Shown piece after piece: positions 1 to 5,908 of a stretch of DNA of 6,805 nt. The translations under genes and the position numbers were made by a program. Origin of the DNA: Clostridia bacterium (GTDB lineage: Bacteria > Bacillota > Clostridia > Oscillospirales > Acutalibacteraceae); the NCBI GenBank assembly GCA_017387165.1, contig JAFOFS010000031.1:1-6805 (forward strand), read 5' to 3'. How positions within the stretch are numbered: the stretch's first letter is position 1; each line of letters starts with the position of its first letter. The notes beneath the pieces were generated by a model. The model saw only the letters and a list, made by a program, of their open reading frames with translations, searched no databases and was not told the DNA's origin.

Positions 1-220
1 CGGGGAACACCTCGTCGATGCCCGAAAGCAGACTTTCGGGAGCAAACGGCACCAGAATGCGCCTGTCGTAGACGGCAGGCGGCTCGTTGCCCTCGGTGAC
101 GGCAAATTCCCACTCACCGTTTAAGCAGATGAACGAGTTTCGCCGCAGCTGCGGACGGGGATAGACGCTCCACGGCTGCCCCTGCAGGGCTTCGCCGTCG
201 GCGGTGTACAGCTTATGCAT
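1..220 (-). CDS. Glycoside hydrolase family 2 enzyme, N-terminal fragment (beta-galactosidase/beta-glucuronidase-like)
   Basis: Only the first 73 codons are in the window; the gene runs off the left edge. The start is the ATG at 220-218, preceded by a strong AAGGAG seven bases upstream. The visible protein has the opening of the GH2 sugar-binding (jelly-roll) domain: an YPRPQLRR segment, then the typical LNGEWEFAV strand, and then VPFAPESLLSGI, which corresponds to the conserved VPF.PES.LSGI segment of GH2 enzymes. There is no signal peptide, so the enzyme should be cytoplasmic and act on a sugar already imported. It follows the MFS transporter gene in the same operon, with an 8-base overlap that makes translational coupling likely. 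The catalytic acid and nucleophile lie outside the window, so the substrate (galactoside, glucuronide, mannoside or other) cannot be told. The family call is fairly firm; the substrate is unknown. Confidence 0.85.
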   Translation of the reverse strand, partial: MHKLYTADGEALQGQPWSVYPRPQLRRNSFICLNGEWEFAVTEGNEPPAVYDRRILVPFAPESLLSGIDEVFP

Positions 221-1520
221 CGGTTTTCTCCTTTTTCAGCAAGCGGATAATGGGGATCAAGGCGATGGCCAGCACGGCAATCACCGCCAGCGCCGCCAAG
301 AAAATGTTTTGGTTGGGAATAAACGAGCTGGTGCCGTCGTTGTTGGCGATCGTTTCGGCGTTTTTCAGCACCGCCGCGCCGATGGCGGGACCGACGACGC
401 CGGGCACCAGTACCTGACCGACGATGCGCAGACCCTGGAACATACCGGCTTTGCCGACGGGGGTACGGTCGCGCACCATCGCGCCGAACACCGCCATACC
501 GGTGAGATAGCCGCACATCATCAGAAGCGAGCCGATAAAGACGAGCGCCGTCTGACGGAAGAAGAACAGCACGAGATAGCCGGCGCAAAGCGCCGCCAGA
601 CTCGGCAGCAGGGAGGGGAGGAAGCCCTTGTGGTCGTACAGGCGTCCGTACACCGCCGTCACCACCGACGCCAGCAGAATGGCAGGCGCCATAATGAGGA
701 CGTAGTCCGCCATACCGAGGCTGACCTCGTAGTACAAGATGAGGTAAGGCATAAAGATCTGGATGGAAATGTTGAACACCGCAAACGCCGCCAGCGTCAG
801 ATACAAAAGCGGATTGGCCTTGACCACCGACGGGCGGAAGCCGTACAGAATGTTGCCCCAAAAACGGTGGTTTTCGGGGTTGTCGGTCGGCACCTCGCGG
901 ATCAGCCACATACCCAGCAGACCGATGGTCAGCACCACGGCGCCGATGATGAGGAAGATGGCGGTCCAGCTTTGCTGCTTGTCGAGATCAAACGCCATAA
1001 AGCCGCCGAATACCACCAAAATGGCGACCAGCGGCATCATCGCGTTGACCCCCTCGGCGGCGCCGCGTCCGCTTTCGGCGGTGGCGTCGGTCAGCCAGGC
1101 GTTGAAGCAGGCGTCGTTGGCGGAGGAGCCGAAAAAGGTCATCACGCAGTCGAGTGCGATGGTCAGCGATACACCGGCCGCCGCAGCCGCAGCCGCCGAC
1201 GGGAACAGGGGATTTAAGACGTCCATTCGCAGCAGCGCAAAGCAAGCGATGGAGATACCCCACAGGATGTAACCGCCGCAGATAAACAGCTTGCGCCGTC
1301 CGATCTTGTCCGACCACGCGCCGATGACGATGGTGGTGAGGGTGGCGGCAACCGCCGAGGCGGCGACCATAGCGGAAATCGCGGAGGCGGAGGCGTGGAA
1401 CATCTTGTACACAAACACGTTGAAGTACATATTTTCCACGACCCACGCGACCTGACCGATCAGGCTGAAAATAACCAGAGCGGGCCAGAAACGGGGCGGA
1501 TAAGCATTTCGTTTGGACAT
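213..1520 (-). CDS. MFS transporter, 12 TM, probable glycoside/sugar importer
   Basis: A 435-residue membrane protein of the major facilitator superfamily, a normal full length for the family. Twelve hydrophobic segments can be followed. The first is around residues 12-35 (Trp/Phe/Val-rich) and the last is just before a basic KKEK tail. The loop between TM2 and TM3 has the MFS signature GAWSDKIGRRK (consensus GxxxDRxGRR). The cytoplasmic centre between TM6 and TM7 carries REVPTDNPENHRFW. The start chosen is ATG at 1520, six bases after GAGGTG. The in-frame GTG at 1529 lies within that Shine-Dalgarno and is unlikely to be used. The stop overlaps the GH2 start (ATGCATAA), so the two are an operon. 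Secondary transport of a glycoside or oligosaccharide in symport with a cation is inferred from this context; no substrate-specific residue was recognised. A run of seven alanines opens TM4. Confidence 0.88.
   Translation of the reverse strand: MSKRNAYPPRFWPALVIFSLIGQVAWVVENMYFNVFVYKMFHASASAISAMVAASAVAATLTTIVIGAWSDKIGRRKLFICGGYILWGISIACFALLRMDVLNPLFPSAAAAAAAGVSLTIALDCVMTFFGSSANDACFNAWLTDATAESGRGAAEGVNAMMPLVAILVVFGGFMAFDLDKQQSWTAIFLIIGAVVLTIGLLGMWLIREVPTDNPENHRFWGNILYGFRPSVVKANPLLYLTLAAFAVFNISIQIFMPYLILYYEVSLGMADYVLIMAPAILLASVVTAVYGRLYDHKGFLPSLLPSLAALCAGYLVLFFFRQTALVFIGSLLMMCGYLTGMAVFGAMVRDRTPVGKAGMFQGLRIVGQVLVPGVVGPAIGAAVLKNAETIANNDGTSSFIPNQNIFLAALAVIAVLAIALIPIIRLLKKEKTDA
228..233 (-). promoter_or_regulatory. 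Ribosome binding site of the GH2 gene, inside the MFS gene
   Basis: AAGGAG on the minus strand lies seven bases before the GH2 ATG. It is embedded in the codons for the Lys-rich cytoplasmic tail (KKEK) of the transporter. It fixes the GH2 start at 220 and shows that the downstream gene can load its own ribosomes as well as being coupled to the upstream gene. Confidence 0.8.
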
Positions 1521-1526
1521 CGTTTT

Positions 1527-1532
1527 CACCTC
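1527..1532 (-). promoter_or_regulatory. Ribosome binding site that decides the MFS start
   Basis: GAGGTG on the minus strand lies six bases before the ATG at 1520-1518. An alternative GTG start at 1529-1527 would use the Shine-Dalgarno bases themselves as the start codon and has no site of its own upstream. The ATG is therefore preferred. Confidence 0.75.
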
Positions 1533-1552
1533 ATAGTATAACCGTTTTTTTC

Positions 1553-1581
1553 ATTATACTAAAATCACGAACGAATTGCAA
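1553..1581 (-). promoter_or_regulatory. Sigma-A type promoter of the MFS-GH2 operon
   Basis: On the minus strand, TTGCAA (1581-1576) is followed after exactly 17 bases by a perfect TATAAT (1558-1553). Transcription should begin near 1546, giving a short leader of about 25 bases that holds the GAGGTG site. This is a vegetative promoter by consensus. No operator is certain, but the inverted repeat at 1587-1599 lies immediately upstream of the -35 box. Confidence 0.75.
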
Positions 1582-1586
1582 CCGCC

Positions 1587-1599
1587 ACTTTGTAAAAGT
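1587..1599. promoter_or_regulatory. Short inverted repeat ACTTT-GTA-AAAGT, possible operator
   Basis: Five-base perfect arms separated by GTA lie just upstream of the -35 of the MFS-GH2 promoter, in the middle of the divergent region. There is no T-tract or GC-rich stem, so it is not a terminator. Binding by a regulator is inference only; in AT-rich DNA an arm of this length can occur by chance. Confidence 0.3.
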
Positions 1600-1626
1600 C
1601 TATCTATATTGCATAAATAAATATCA

Positions 1627-1644
1627 AAAAAGTGTGGACTTTTT
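1627..1644. promoter_or_regulatory. Inverted repeat AAAAAGT-GTGG-ACTTTTT overlapping the phosphoesterase promoter
   Basis: Seven-base perfect arms flank a four-base centre. The right arm covers part of the proposed -35 box of the rightward promoter (1635-1640), a position suited to repression. The arm end ACTTT is shared with the repeat at 1587-1599, so one regulator could bind both. The GT/AC arm ends and A/T runs do not match a family operator that I can name. Function is inference. Confidence 0.35.
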
Positions 1645-1663
1645 GACAGAGAAATGTTACAAT
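1635..1663 (+). promoter_or_regulatory. Extended -10 promoter of the phosphoesterase gene
   Basis: TGGACT (1635-1640, four of six matches to TTGACA) is separated by 17 bases from TACAAT (1658-1663). The -10 is preceded by TGT, giving the extended -10 motif TGnTACAAT, which compensates for the weak -35. The predicted start is near 1670, leaving about 28 bases of leader with GAGGTG at 1684-1689, eight bases before the ATG. A perfect TTGACA at 1643-1648 is nearby but has no good -10 at the right distance. Confidence 0.6.
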
Positions 1664-1697
1664 AAAAATAACTTTACAATCGTGAGGTGTATTTCCG

Positions 1698-1787
1698 ATG
1701 AAAACGACCGTAATCAGAAACGTCTTGGCGCTTCTTTCGGTGATCTGCTTGCTGCTTTGTGTGGCGCCGATCGCCTCGGTCTCTGCG
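1698..1787 (+). other. Signal peptide of the phosphoesterase (residues 1-30)
   Basis: MKTTVIRN gives a positive n-region. A Leu/Val/Ile/Cys-rich core follows to about residue 26, and SVSA gives a signal peptidase I site, with the mature protein beginning TEAAE. The cysteine at residue 21 follows LLL and does not form a lipobox, so a lipoprotein is unlikely. Confidence 0.85.
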
Positions 1788-4700
1788 ACCGAAGCGGCCG
1801 AAACGAATGTGCAGCTGTTCATTCGCCCCGGCCGTGAGAGCAATTACGCTCCGCTGTACCTTTCGGCGGCAGAGTCGGCTCCGTCCGGCAGCAATCACTC
1901 CACCCACCGCTATTTTCCGTTGGCAGGGGAGGGCAGCATCACCATCGACGGTGCGCCTGCTCCCGAGCATTACGCCGTGCAAAAGTACGGCACCGACGGC
2001 AACGGCGGTAAGTGGATTTTGTATTCCAACAACATCAACGCCGAAGAATTGCTGGAAATCGGTCAGACGGTCACCATCAGGGGTAAATTTTCCTGCTCGG
2101 AAGATCCCTCTTATGTCATTGAATTTGCCGAGGTGCATTTCCAGCGCACCGGAGAAAAATCCTGGGCGCAGGTGGAGACCGCCGGCGGCGGTGATGAGGA
2201 AACCCCCGATACGCCTTCCGTTTCGGAATCGGGTATCAAGCTGACCATCCGTGCCGGTCGCGCCACCTCGGAGCACCTGTACCTGTCGGCGAGTGACTCG
2301 GCGGCCTGCACCACCGATTATACCACCCACTTCCTCCCCGTGGACGGCAAGGGCGCTGTCTATCTGGACGGCGCGCCGCTTTCGGGCGCTTATCTCATCA
2401 AATACGGCGCGGGCAAGTGGGTGTTCCGTATGCCGATGGACGGCGTGAACCGCACCATGGGCGCCGGTGAAACGCTTACCTTCAAGGGTCAGTTCCAATC
2501 CACCCTCGACGGTGCGGTGGTGGACTTTGCGGAGGTTTCCTTCCGCCTGGTCGCCAAGAGCGGCGCCTCCTACACCTGGAACGAGGTCAGCAGCGCCGAA
2601 CACGTCAAGATCACCTTGTCGGATCTCGGCATTGAAAACGGCGACTACAACCACGTCCTCACCTCGGCTAACGTCAATTCGCTGGCAGGCAAGGAACTGC
2701 TCTTTAACGTGTCTCATACTTACGACTCCACCGCTGTTGACGGCGAAGGCGGTCGTATCTATATCGGCGGCACTGCCGCTACTCCGCGCAGCGGTGTCCA
2801 GATGCTGCTCCGCAAGGACAGCACCCTGAACATCTATGCGCCCGACGGAAGCACCCGTGTACTGAAGACGGAGTTTTCCACCCTCGGCATCAACTACGGC
2901 GACCAGATGAAATGGTCGGTTTCCCTCCACTACATCGATTCGGACGGCGACGGCGCAAAGGACGACGCGGCGGTTCGCCTGCTGATCAATGGTCAGGCGG
3001 TCGGTGAATCCGAGCTGGTGTTCCCGAATGTGACGCTGGGCAACACCGTGGCGTTCTACGAGAACACCGGCAACACCCTCTCGCTTTCCTCGGTTGACGT
3101 CAAGAATCACGTCAGTCTGGAAGACTTCGGTCTTTCGAACGGCGAATACGGCGCGACCTCGACGGCTATCGGAATCAGCGACATCTCTCTGCGAGGAACG
3201 GTTTTTGAAGTCGATATGACCCGTTATGCCGATGTGGAAGACGACGTGGAAAATCTCGTGTTCTTCGATTACGGTACCACCATGAAGGGACAGTGGGACG
3301 GCATCCGTGTGGCGGTTCGCAGCACCGACGGTATGGTGTTTGTCCACAACCTGTTGAAGGGAACGACCACCTACGGTCATGGTCTGTCCTCCGCTTCGCT
3401 GACCTCGCTCGGCGCGGCAATAGGAACCAAATTCCGCCTGTCGTTGTACCTTGAGATGGTCGATAAGGACAGCGACGGCTTCAAGGACGATGCCCTCCTG
3501 ACCGTTAAGATCAACGGCAACGAGATCGGCGCCGGTCAAAACTACATTTTGGACGCCAACTTCATCGGCAACGGCGTGCTGATTTACGGCACCAAGGGCG
3601 ACTCCGCCACGCTGGGACAGGTCGATTACGTCGATCCGAATAAGTTGGTCAATCCGTTTACGTTCGGTCTGAGCGAAAAAGAAGTAAGCGGTATCAACGC
3701 AAACGGCGATCTGGAACTGTTCCTCAAGCCGAACATCGGCATTCTCGGTAACCCGAACGAGGCGGTTTACGGCGGTCTGACCGTGACGGTCGGCACGACG
3801 GAACTGACCGATCTCGCGTTTACCAAGACCGATTTCGGTAGCTTCAAGGTGACTGTCCCTGCGGCCAAGCTCCCCTCCGGCAACTTTACGGTACAGATTG
3901 CGGCGGGCGAATTGACCCGCTCGGATGAGGGCAACGTGATGACCCTCCGTGCCGACAACACGTTGTACGTCAACGCTTACGGCGTTTCCCTTTCCGCTTA
4001 CGTCGAATGTGCGGGTCAGAACGTCTCGTTCACTTGGGCGAGCAGCCAACCGAACAATCAAAGCGGCATTTATCTGACCGCCACCGACAATATGCCTGTC
4101 GACAGCTCCTGGGGAACCTTCATCTATCCGGCGAACGAGATCTCTTCGGGCGTGTTTATCAACGGTACCCGTGCGGCGGTCGCCGTCAAGAAATACGGCA
4201 ACACCGCGTATTATCTCTGTCTGGTTGACTATGGCTACGCGCCGAAGGACGGCGATATGGTGCTGGTTTCGGGTCGCTACGAACTCGGCAATATGTTTGT
4301 GGAATTCGCCCCGATTATGTTCAAGTGGAACGCCGCAGCGGCGGCGTGGTCGCAGGTGGATCTGTCTGCTTCGGCGACCCTGCCTCCGATGATTGCTGAC
4401 GTGACCGGCGGGCCGCTGGTTCTGGATAACGTCGTCTCCATCAACGGCGCGGCGGTCAACGCGGCCTCCTCGGCGTTGGGAACCGTCGGCGACAACACGG
4501 TCGTTTATCGCTACGGCACGTTGGAGATCAGCCAGCAGGTATCGCTTTATCGCGCAGGCGACGTGGATACCGACGGTGAATACACCGTTGCGGATGCCGT
4601 CCGCATGCTGGTGAACAACGCCAACGATTCCGATGCCTCCCGCCTCGCTATGCAAAGCGGCAACCTGTCGAACATCCGCTCCCGTATTTTGGGCGAGACG

Positions 4701-5849
4701 ATCGCCGACAAGCGTTTGCCGACTTCTACCATTGGGCAGACCAGCGCGAACAAATTCATCACCTCGGTAACCTCCACCAACGGCGGTACCACCGTCTTCG
4801 GTATGGCAGACACCGCTAACGGCTACGTTTCTGCCGGTGATTTCGATGCGTTCGGTTTTGACTACGTCATTGACCTGAACGCCGACCGCGATTTCAAGAT
4901 TCTGCAGTTGTCCGATACGCAGATCATCGACAGCGCCCAGCAGCGCGATCCCGATCGTTTGGGTGCCAGCGGCACCGAATTCTGGGCACCTGAAAAGATG
5001 GATGAGCGCGTGCTGGATCAGATCCGCTATCTGATTCAGACGAATAAGCCCGACCTCGTCATTATCAGCGGCGACACGGTCTACGGTGAATTTGACGATG
5101 CCGGCACCAGCTTCCAGGCCTTGATCAATTGCCTGGAAGAGCAGAAAGTTCTGTGGGCACCTGTCTACGGTAACCACGACAACGAAAGCACCAAGGGCGT
5201 GGTGTGGCAGAGCACGCTGCTCGAAAATACCGACTATTGCCTGTTTAAGCGCCGCCACGAGATCGATGGTAACGGCAACTATTCCATCGGCATTGCACAA
5301 AACGGCGAACTGCAGCGTACCATCTATATGATGGATTCCAACGGTTGCGGTGCAACCAGCGATCCCGAAGTGACCAAGCGTGTCGGTATGAGCAACAACC
5401 AGATCGCGTGGTACCGTGCGCTGGCACTCAATGCCAACACGGTTTCGGGCAAGACCATCCCGTCCTTTATCGTGTGCCATATTCCGCCGGTCCAGTTCCA
5501 CGAGGCGGCGCAGGCGGCCTGCTATCAGGGCGCTACCGACAGTTCGAGCGTCACCTACACCATCGGTGTGGATAACGTCGCACAGCCGGGTGACTTCGGC
5601 ACCAAGGGCGAGCAGTTCAAGTCGGCGTGGACCATGAAGGGTCTGCACGAGATCATGTTGGAAGTCGGCACCGACGGTATGTTTGTCGGTCACAGCCACA
5701 TGAACAACACCAGCGTGTATTACGGCGGCGTCCGCTGGACCTATGCGCTGAAAACCGGTCAGTACGACCGTTATCCCACCCATCAGGGCGGCTTGACGAT
5801 TGAACTGGACGGCGACGATTTCGCACTGCAACAGGTTTTCGCCAACTGA
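1698..5849 (+). CDS. Giant secreted multidomain metallophosphoesterase with repeat modules and internal dockerin-like motif
   Basis: A 1383-residue exported protein. The start is ATG at 1698, eight bases after GAGGTG; it ends in tandem stops TGA-TAA. Residues 1-30 are a signal peptide: basic start, hydrophobic core, likely cut after VSA30. Modules in order: beta-rich copies R1 (38-159) and R2 (180-297), joined by a Gly/Asp/Glu/Thr/Pro linker; two tandem lectin/LamG-like modules (302-470, 471-646), each with an Asp-rich DxDG loop; a probable Ig-like domain (about 647-760); diverged copy R3 (762-887); a dockerin-like EF-hand (954-999); and a calcineurin-like phosphoesterase (about 1063-1383). 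Metal-site motifs are SDTQ (1072-1075, normally DxH), GDTVYG (from 1125), GNHD (1158-1161), CHIPP (H1261) and GHSH (1331-1334). The catalytic part resembles DCR2-like phosphatases. No sortase motif, SLH domain or C-terminal membrane segment is seen. The substrate is unknown; extracellular phosphoester hydrolysis with the repeats serving adhesion is inference. Confidence 0.85.
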   Translation: MKTTVIRNVLALLSVICLLLCVAPIASVSATEAAETNVQLFIRPGRESNYAPLYLSAAESAPSGSNHSTHRYFPLAGEGSITIDGAPAPEHYAVQKYGTDGNGGKWILYSNNINAEELLEIGQTVTIRGKFSCSEDPSYVIEFAEVHFQRTGEKSWAQVETAGGGDEETPDTPSVSESGIKLTIRAGRATSEHLYLSASDSAACTTDYTTHFLPVDGKGAVYLDGAPLSGAYLIKYGAGKWVFRMPMDGVNRTMGAGETLTFKGQFQSTLDGAVVDFAEVSFRLVAKSGASYTWNEVSSAEHVKITLSDLGIENGDYNHVLTSANVNSLAGKELLFNVSHTYDSTAVDGEGGRIYIGGTAATPRSGVQMLLRKDSTLNIYAPDGSTRVLKTEFSTLGINYGDQMKWSVSLHYIDSDGDGAKDDAAVRLLINGQAVGESELVFPNVTLGNTVAFYENTGNTLSLSSVDVKNHVSLEDFGLSNGEYGATSTAIGISDISLRGTVFEVDMTRYADVEDDVENLVFFDYGTTMKGQWDGIRVAVRSTDGMVFVHNLLKGTTTYGHGLSSASLTSLGAAIGTKFRLSLYLEMVDKDSDGFKDDALLTVKINGNEIGAGQNYILDANFIGNGVLIYGTKGDSATLGQVDYVDPNKLVNPFTFGLSEKEVSGINANGDLELFLKPNIGILGNPNEAVYGGLTVTVGTTELTDLAFTKTDFGSFKVTVPAAKLPSGNFTVQIAAGELTRSDEGNVMTLRADNTLYVNAYGVSLSAYVECAGQNVSFTWASSQPNNQSGIYLTATDNMPVDSSWGTFIYPANEISSGVFINGTRAAVAVKKYGNTAYYLCLVDYGYAPKDGDMVLVSGRYELGNMFVEFAPIMFKWNAAAAAWSQVDLSASATLPPMIADVTGGPLVLDNVVSINGAAVNAASSALGTVGDNTVVYRYGTLEISQQVSLYRAGDVDTDGEYTVADAVRMLVNNANDSDASRLAMQSGNLSNIRSRILGETIADKRLPTSTIGQTSANKFITSVTSTNGGTTVFGMADTANGYVSAGDFDAFGFDYVIDLNADRDFKILQLSDTQIIDSAQQRDPDRLGASGTEFWAPEKMDERVLDQIRYLIQTNKPDLVIISGDTVYGEFDDAGTSFQALINCLEEQKVLWAPVYGNHDNESTKGVVWQSTLLENTDYCLFKRRHEIDGNGNYSIGIAQNGELQRTIYMMDSNGCGATSDPEVTKRVGMSNNQIAWYRALALNANTVSGKTIPSFIVCHIPPVQFHEAAQAACYQGATDSSSVTYTIGVDNVAQPGDFGTKGEQFKSAWTMKGLHEIMLEVGTDGMFVGHSHMNNTSVYYGGVRWTYALKTGQYDRYPTHQGGLTIELDGDDFALQQVFAN
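1809..2174 (+). repeat. Module R1, first copy of an unknown ~120-aa beta-rich repeat
   Basis: Residues 38-159. Landmarks in order: LYLSAAES, ITIDGAP, QKYG, a G..V.I.GKF strand, IEFAEVHF and a closing WAQV. The same landmarks recur in R2 and R3, which defines the module boundaries. I do not recognise the family. The alternation of polar and hydrophobic residues suggests an all-beta fold, possibly carbohydrate or surface binding. Confidence 0.7.
2235..2588 (+). repeat. Module R2, second copy of the ~120-aa repeat
   Basis: Residues 180-297. Landmarks match R1: LYLSASDS, VYLDGAP, IKYG, GETLTFKGQF, VDFAEVSF and closing WNEV. It is separated from R1 by an acidic, Gly/Thr/Pro-containing linker (about 160-179). 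R1 and R2 are clearly closer to each other than to R3, which points to a recent tandem duplication. Confidence 0.7.
2601..3107 (+). repeat. Lectin/LamG-like module A
   Basis: Residues 302-470. It opens with TLSDLGIENGDY and ends with LSLSSVDV. Its centre has the acidic loop DSDGDGAKDD (414-423) followed by a LLINGQAVGE strand. The loop resembles a calcium-binding DxDxDG type. The next module repeats the order of landmarks, so the two form a tandem pair. A concanavalin/laminin-G type beta-sandwich is inferred from pattern only. Confidence 0.6.
3108..3635 (+). repeat. Lectin/LamG-like module B
   Basis: Residues 471-646. It is parallel to module A: SLEDFGLSNGEY at the start, the acidic loop DKDSDGFKDD (589-598), then VKINGNEIG, and LGQVDYVD at the end. 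The acidic loop sits about 175 residues after its counterpart in module A. Any calcium binding is inferred from the Asp spacing. Confidence 0.6.
3636..3980 (+). other. Probable Ig-like beta-sandwich domain
   Basis: Residues about 647-761, a linker region with alternating hydrophobic residues (LTVTVG, FKVTVPA, FTVQIAAGEL). These are usual for bacterial Ig-like domains between catalytic and binding modules. There is no specific family signature, so the assignment rests on general pattern. Confidence 0.4.
3981..4358 (+). repeat. Module R3, diverged third copy of the ~120-aa repeat
   Basis: Residues 762-887. Landmarks are weaker but in the same order as in R1 and R2: IYLTATDN, VFINGTR, KKYG, GDMVLVSGRY, VEFAPIMF and closing WSQV. 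It is separated from R1/R2 by about 465 residues of other modules, so it is either an older copy or was inserted independently. Confidence 0.6.
4557..4694 (+). other. Dockerin-like EF-hand half-repeat, internal
   Basis: Residues 954-999. GDVDTDGEYTVAD gives a 12-residue calcium loop with Asp at 955, 957, 959 and 966, followed by a helix AVRMLVNNA, as in the first half of type I dockerins. The second half (SGNLSNIRSRILG) keeps a helix-like end but has lost the calcium loop. Dockerins usually sit at a protein end with two intact loops; here it lies between the binding modules and the catalytic domain. It may be a structural calcium spacer and not a cohesin ligand. Confidence 0.6.
4884..5846 (+). 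other. Calcineurin-like metallophosphoesterase catalytic domain
   Basis: Residues about 1063-1383. FKILQLSDTQ, PDLVIISGDTVYG, WAPVYGNHDNE, IVCHIPP and FVGHSHMNN are the five ordered metal-binding motifs of the calcineurin-like family. The WAPVYGNHD and late GHSH spacing resemble DCR2-like phosphatases. The first motif is D-x-Q where family consensus has D-x-H. The other metal ligands (D1126, N1159, H1261, H1332, H1334) are kept, so activity remains likely. Confidence 0.85.
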
Positions 5850-5856
5850 TAAAAGC

Positions 5857-5897
5857 AAAAAGATTCCCGACACCTCACGGTATCGGGAATCTTTTTT
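5857..5897 (+). terminator. Intrinsic terminator of the phosphoesterase gene
   Basis: A perfect 14-bp stem has left arm 5857-5870 and right arm 5883-5896, with GATTCCCGA pairing TCGGGAATC. The loop is 12 bases and can add three pairs (ACC/GGT) around TCAC. The stem is followed by a T-run on the plus strand and preceded by an A-run, so it could also work for leftward transcription. It begins eight bases after the stop codon. Confidence 0.85.
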
Positions 5898-5908
5898 GAG
5901 CGTTGCAT

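Noticed and set aside
1181..1201. Seven-alanine GCN tract in the MFS gene
   Set aside because: A mixed GCG/GCT/GCC codon run opening a transmembrane helix. It is not a simple-sequence repeat likely to slip, and the reading frame is intact.
204..1217. A 337-codon plus-strand open frame opposite the MFS gene
   Set aside because: Its translation is a Gln/His/Arg/Gly-rich shadow with no membrane or domain pattern. The minus strand gives a clean 12-TM transporter with the MFS signature.
121..1446. Several minus-strand open frames overlapping the MFS gene in other frames
   Set aside because: Arg/Pro/Gly-rich translations typical of GC-rich out-of-frame reading, with no ribosome sites and full overlap with the transporter.
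1518..1529. GTG at 1529 as the MFS start
   Set aside because: It would lie within the GAGGTG Shine-Dalgarno that is ideally placed for the ATG at 1520. It has no ribosome site of its own.
1643..1648. Perfect TTGACA as the -35 box of the phosphoesterase gene
   Set aside because: The TACAAT copies lie 9 and 26 bases downstream, outside the usable spacing. The bases at 17 are a poor -10. The extended -10 with TGGACT fits better.
1743..1763. Lipoprotein lipobox around Cys21 of the phosphoesterase
   Set aside because: The residues before the Cys are Leu-Leu-Leu, lacking the small residue required at -1. A normal signal peptidase site VSA-T follows nine residues later.
1674..5873. A 1399-codon open frame on the minus strand covering the whole phosphoesterase gene
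   Set aside because: It is exactly codon-aligned with the sense gene and stays open because TTA, CTA and TCA codons are missing there. Its start would be a GTG in the terminator loop. Its protein has no recognisable domain, signal or motif, while the plus strand has a signal peptide, ribosome site and five ordered catalytic motifs.
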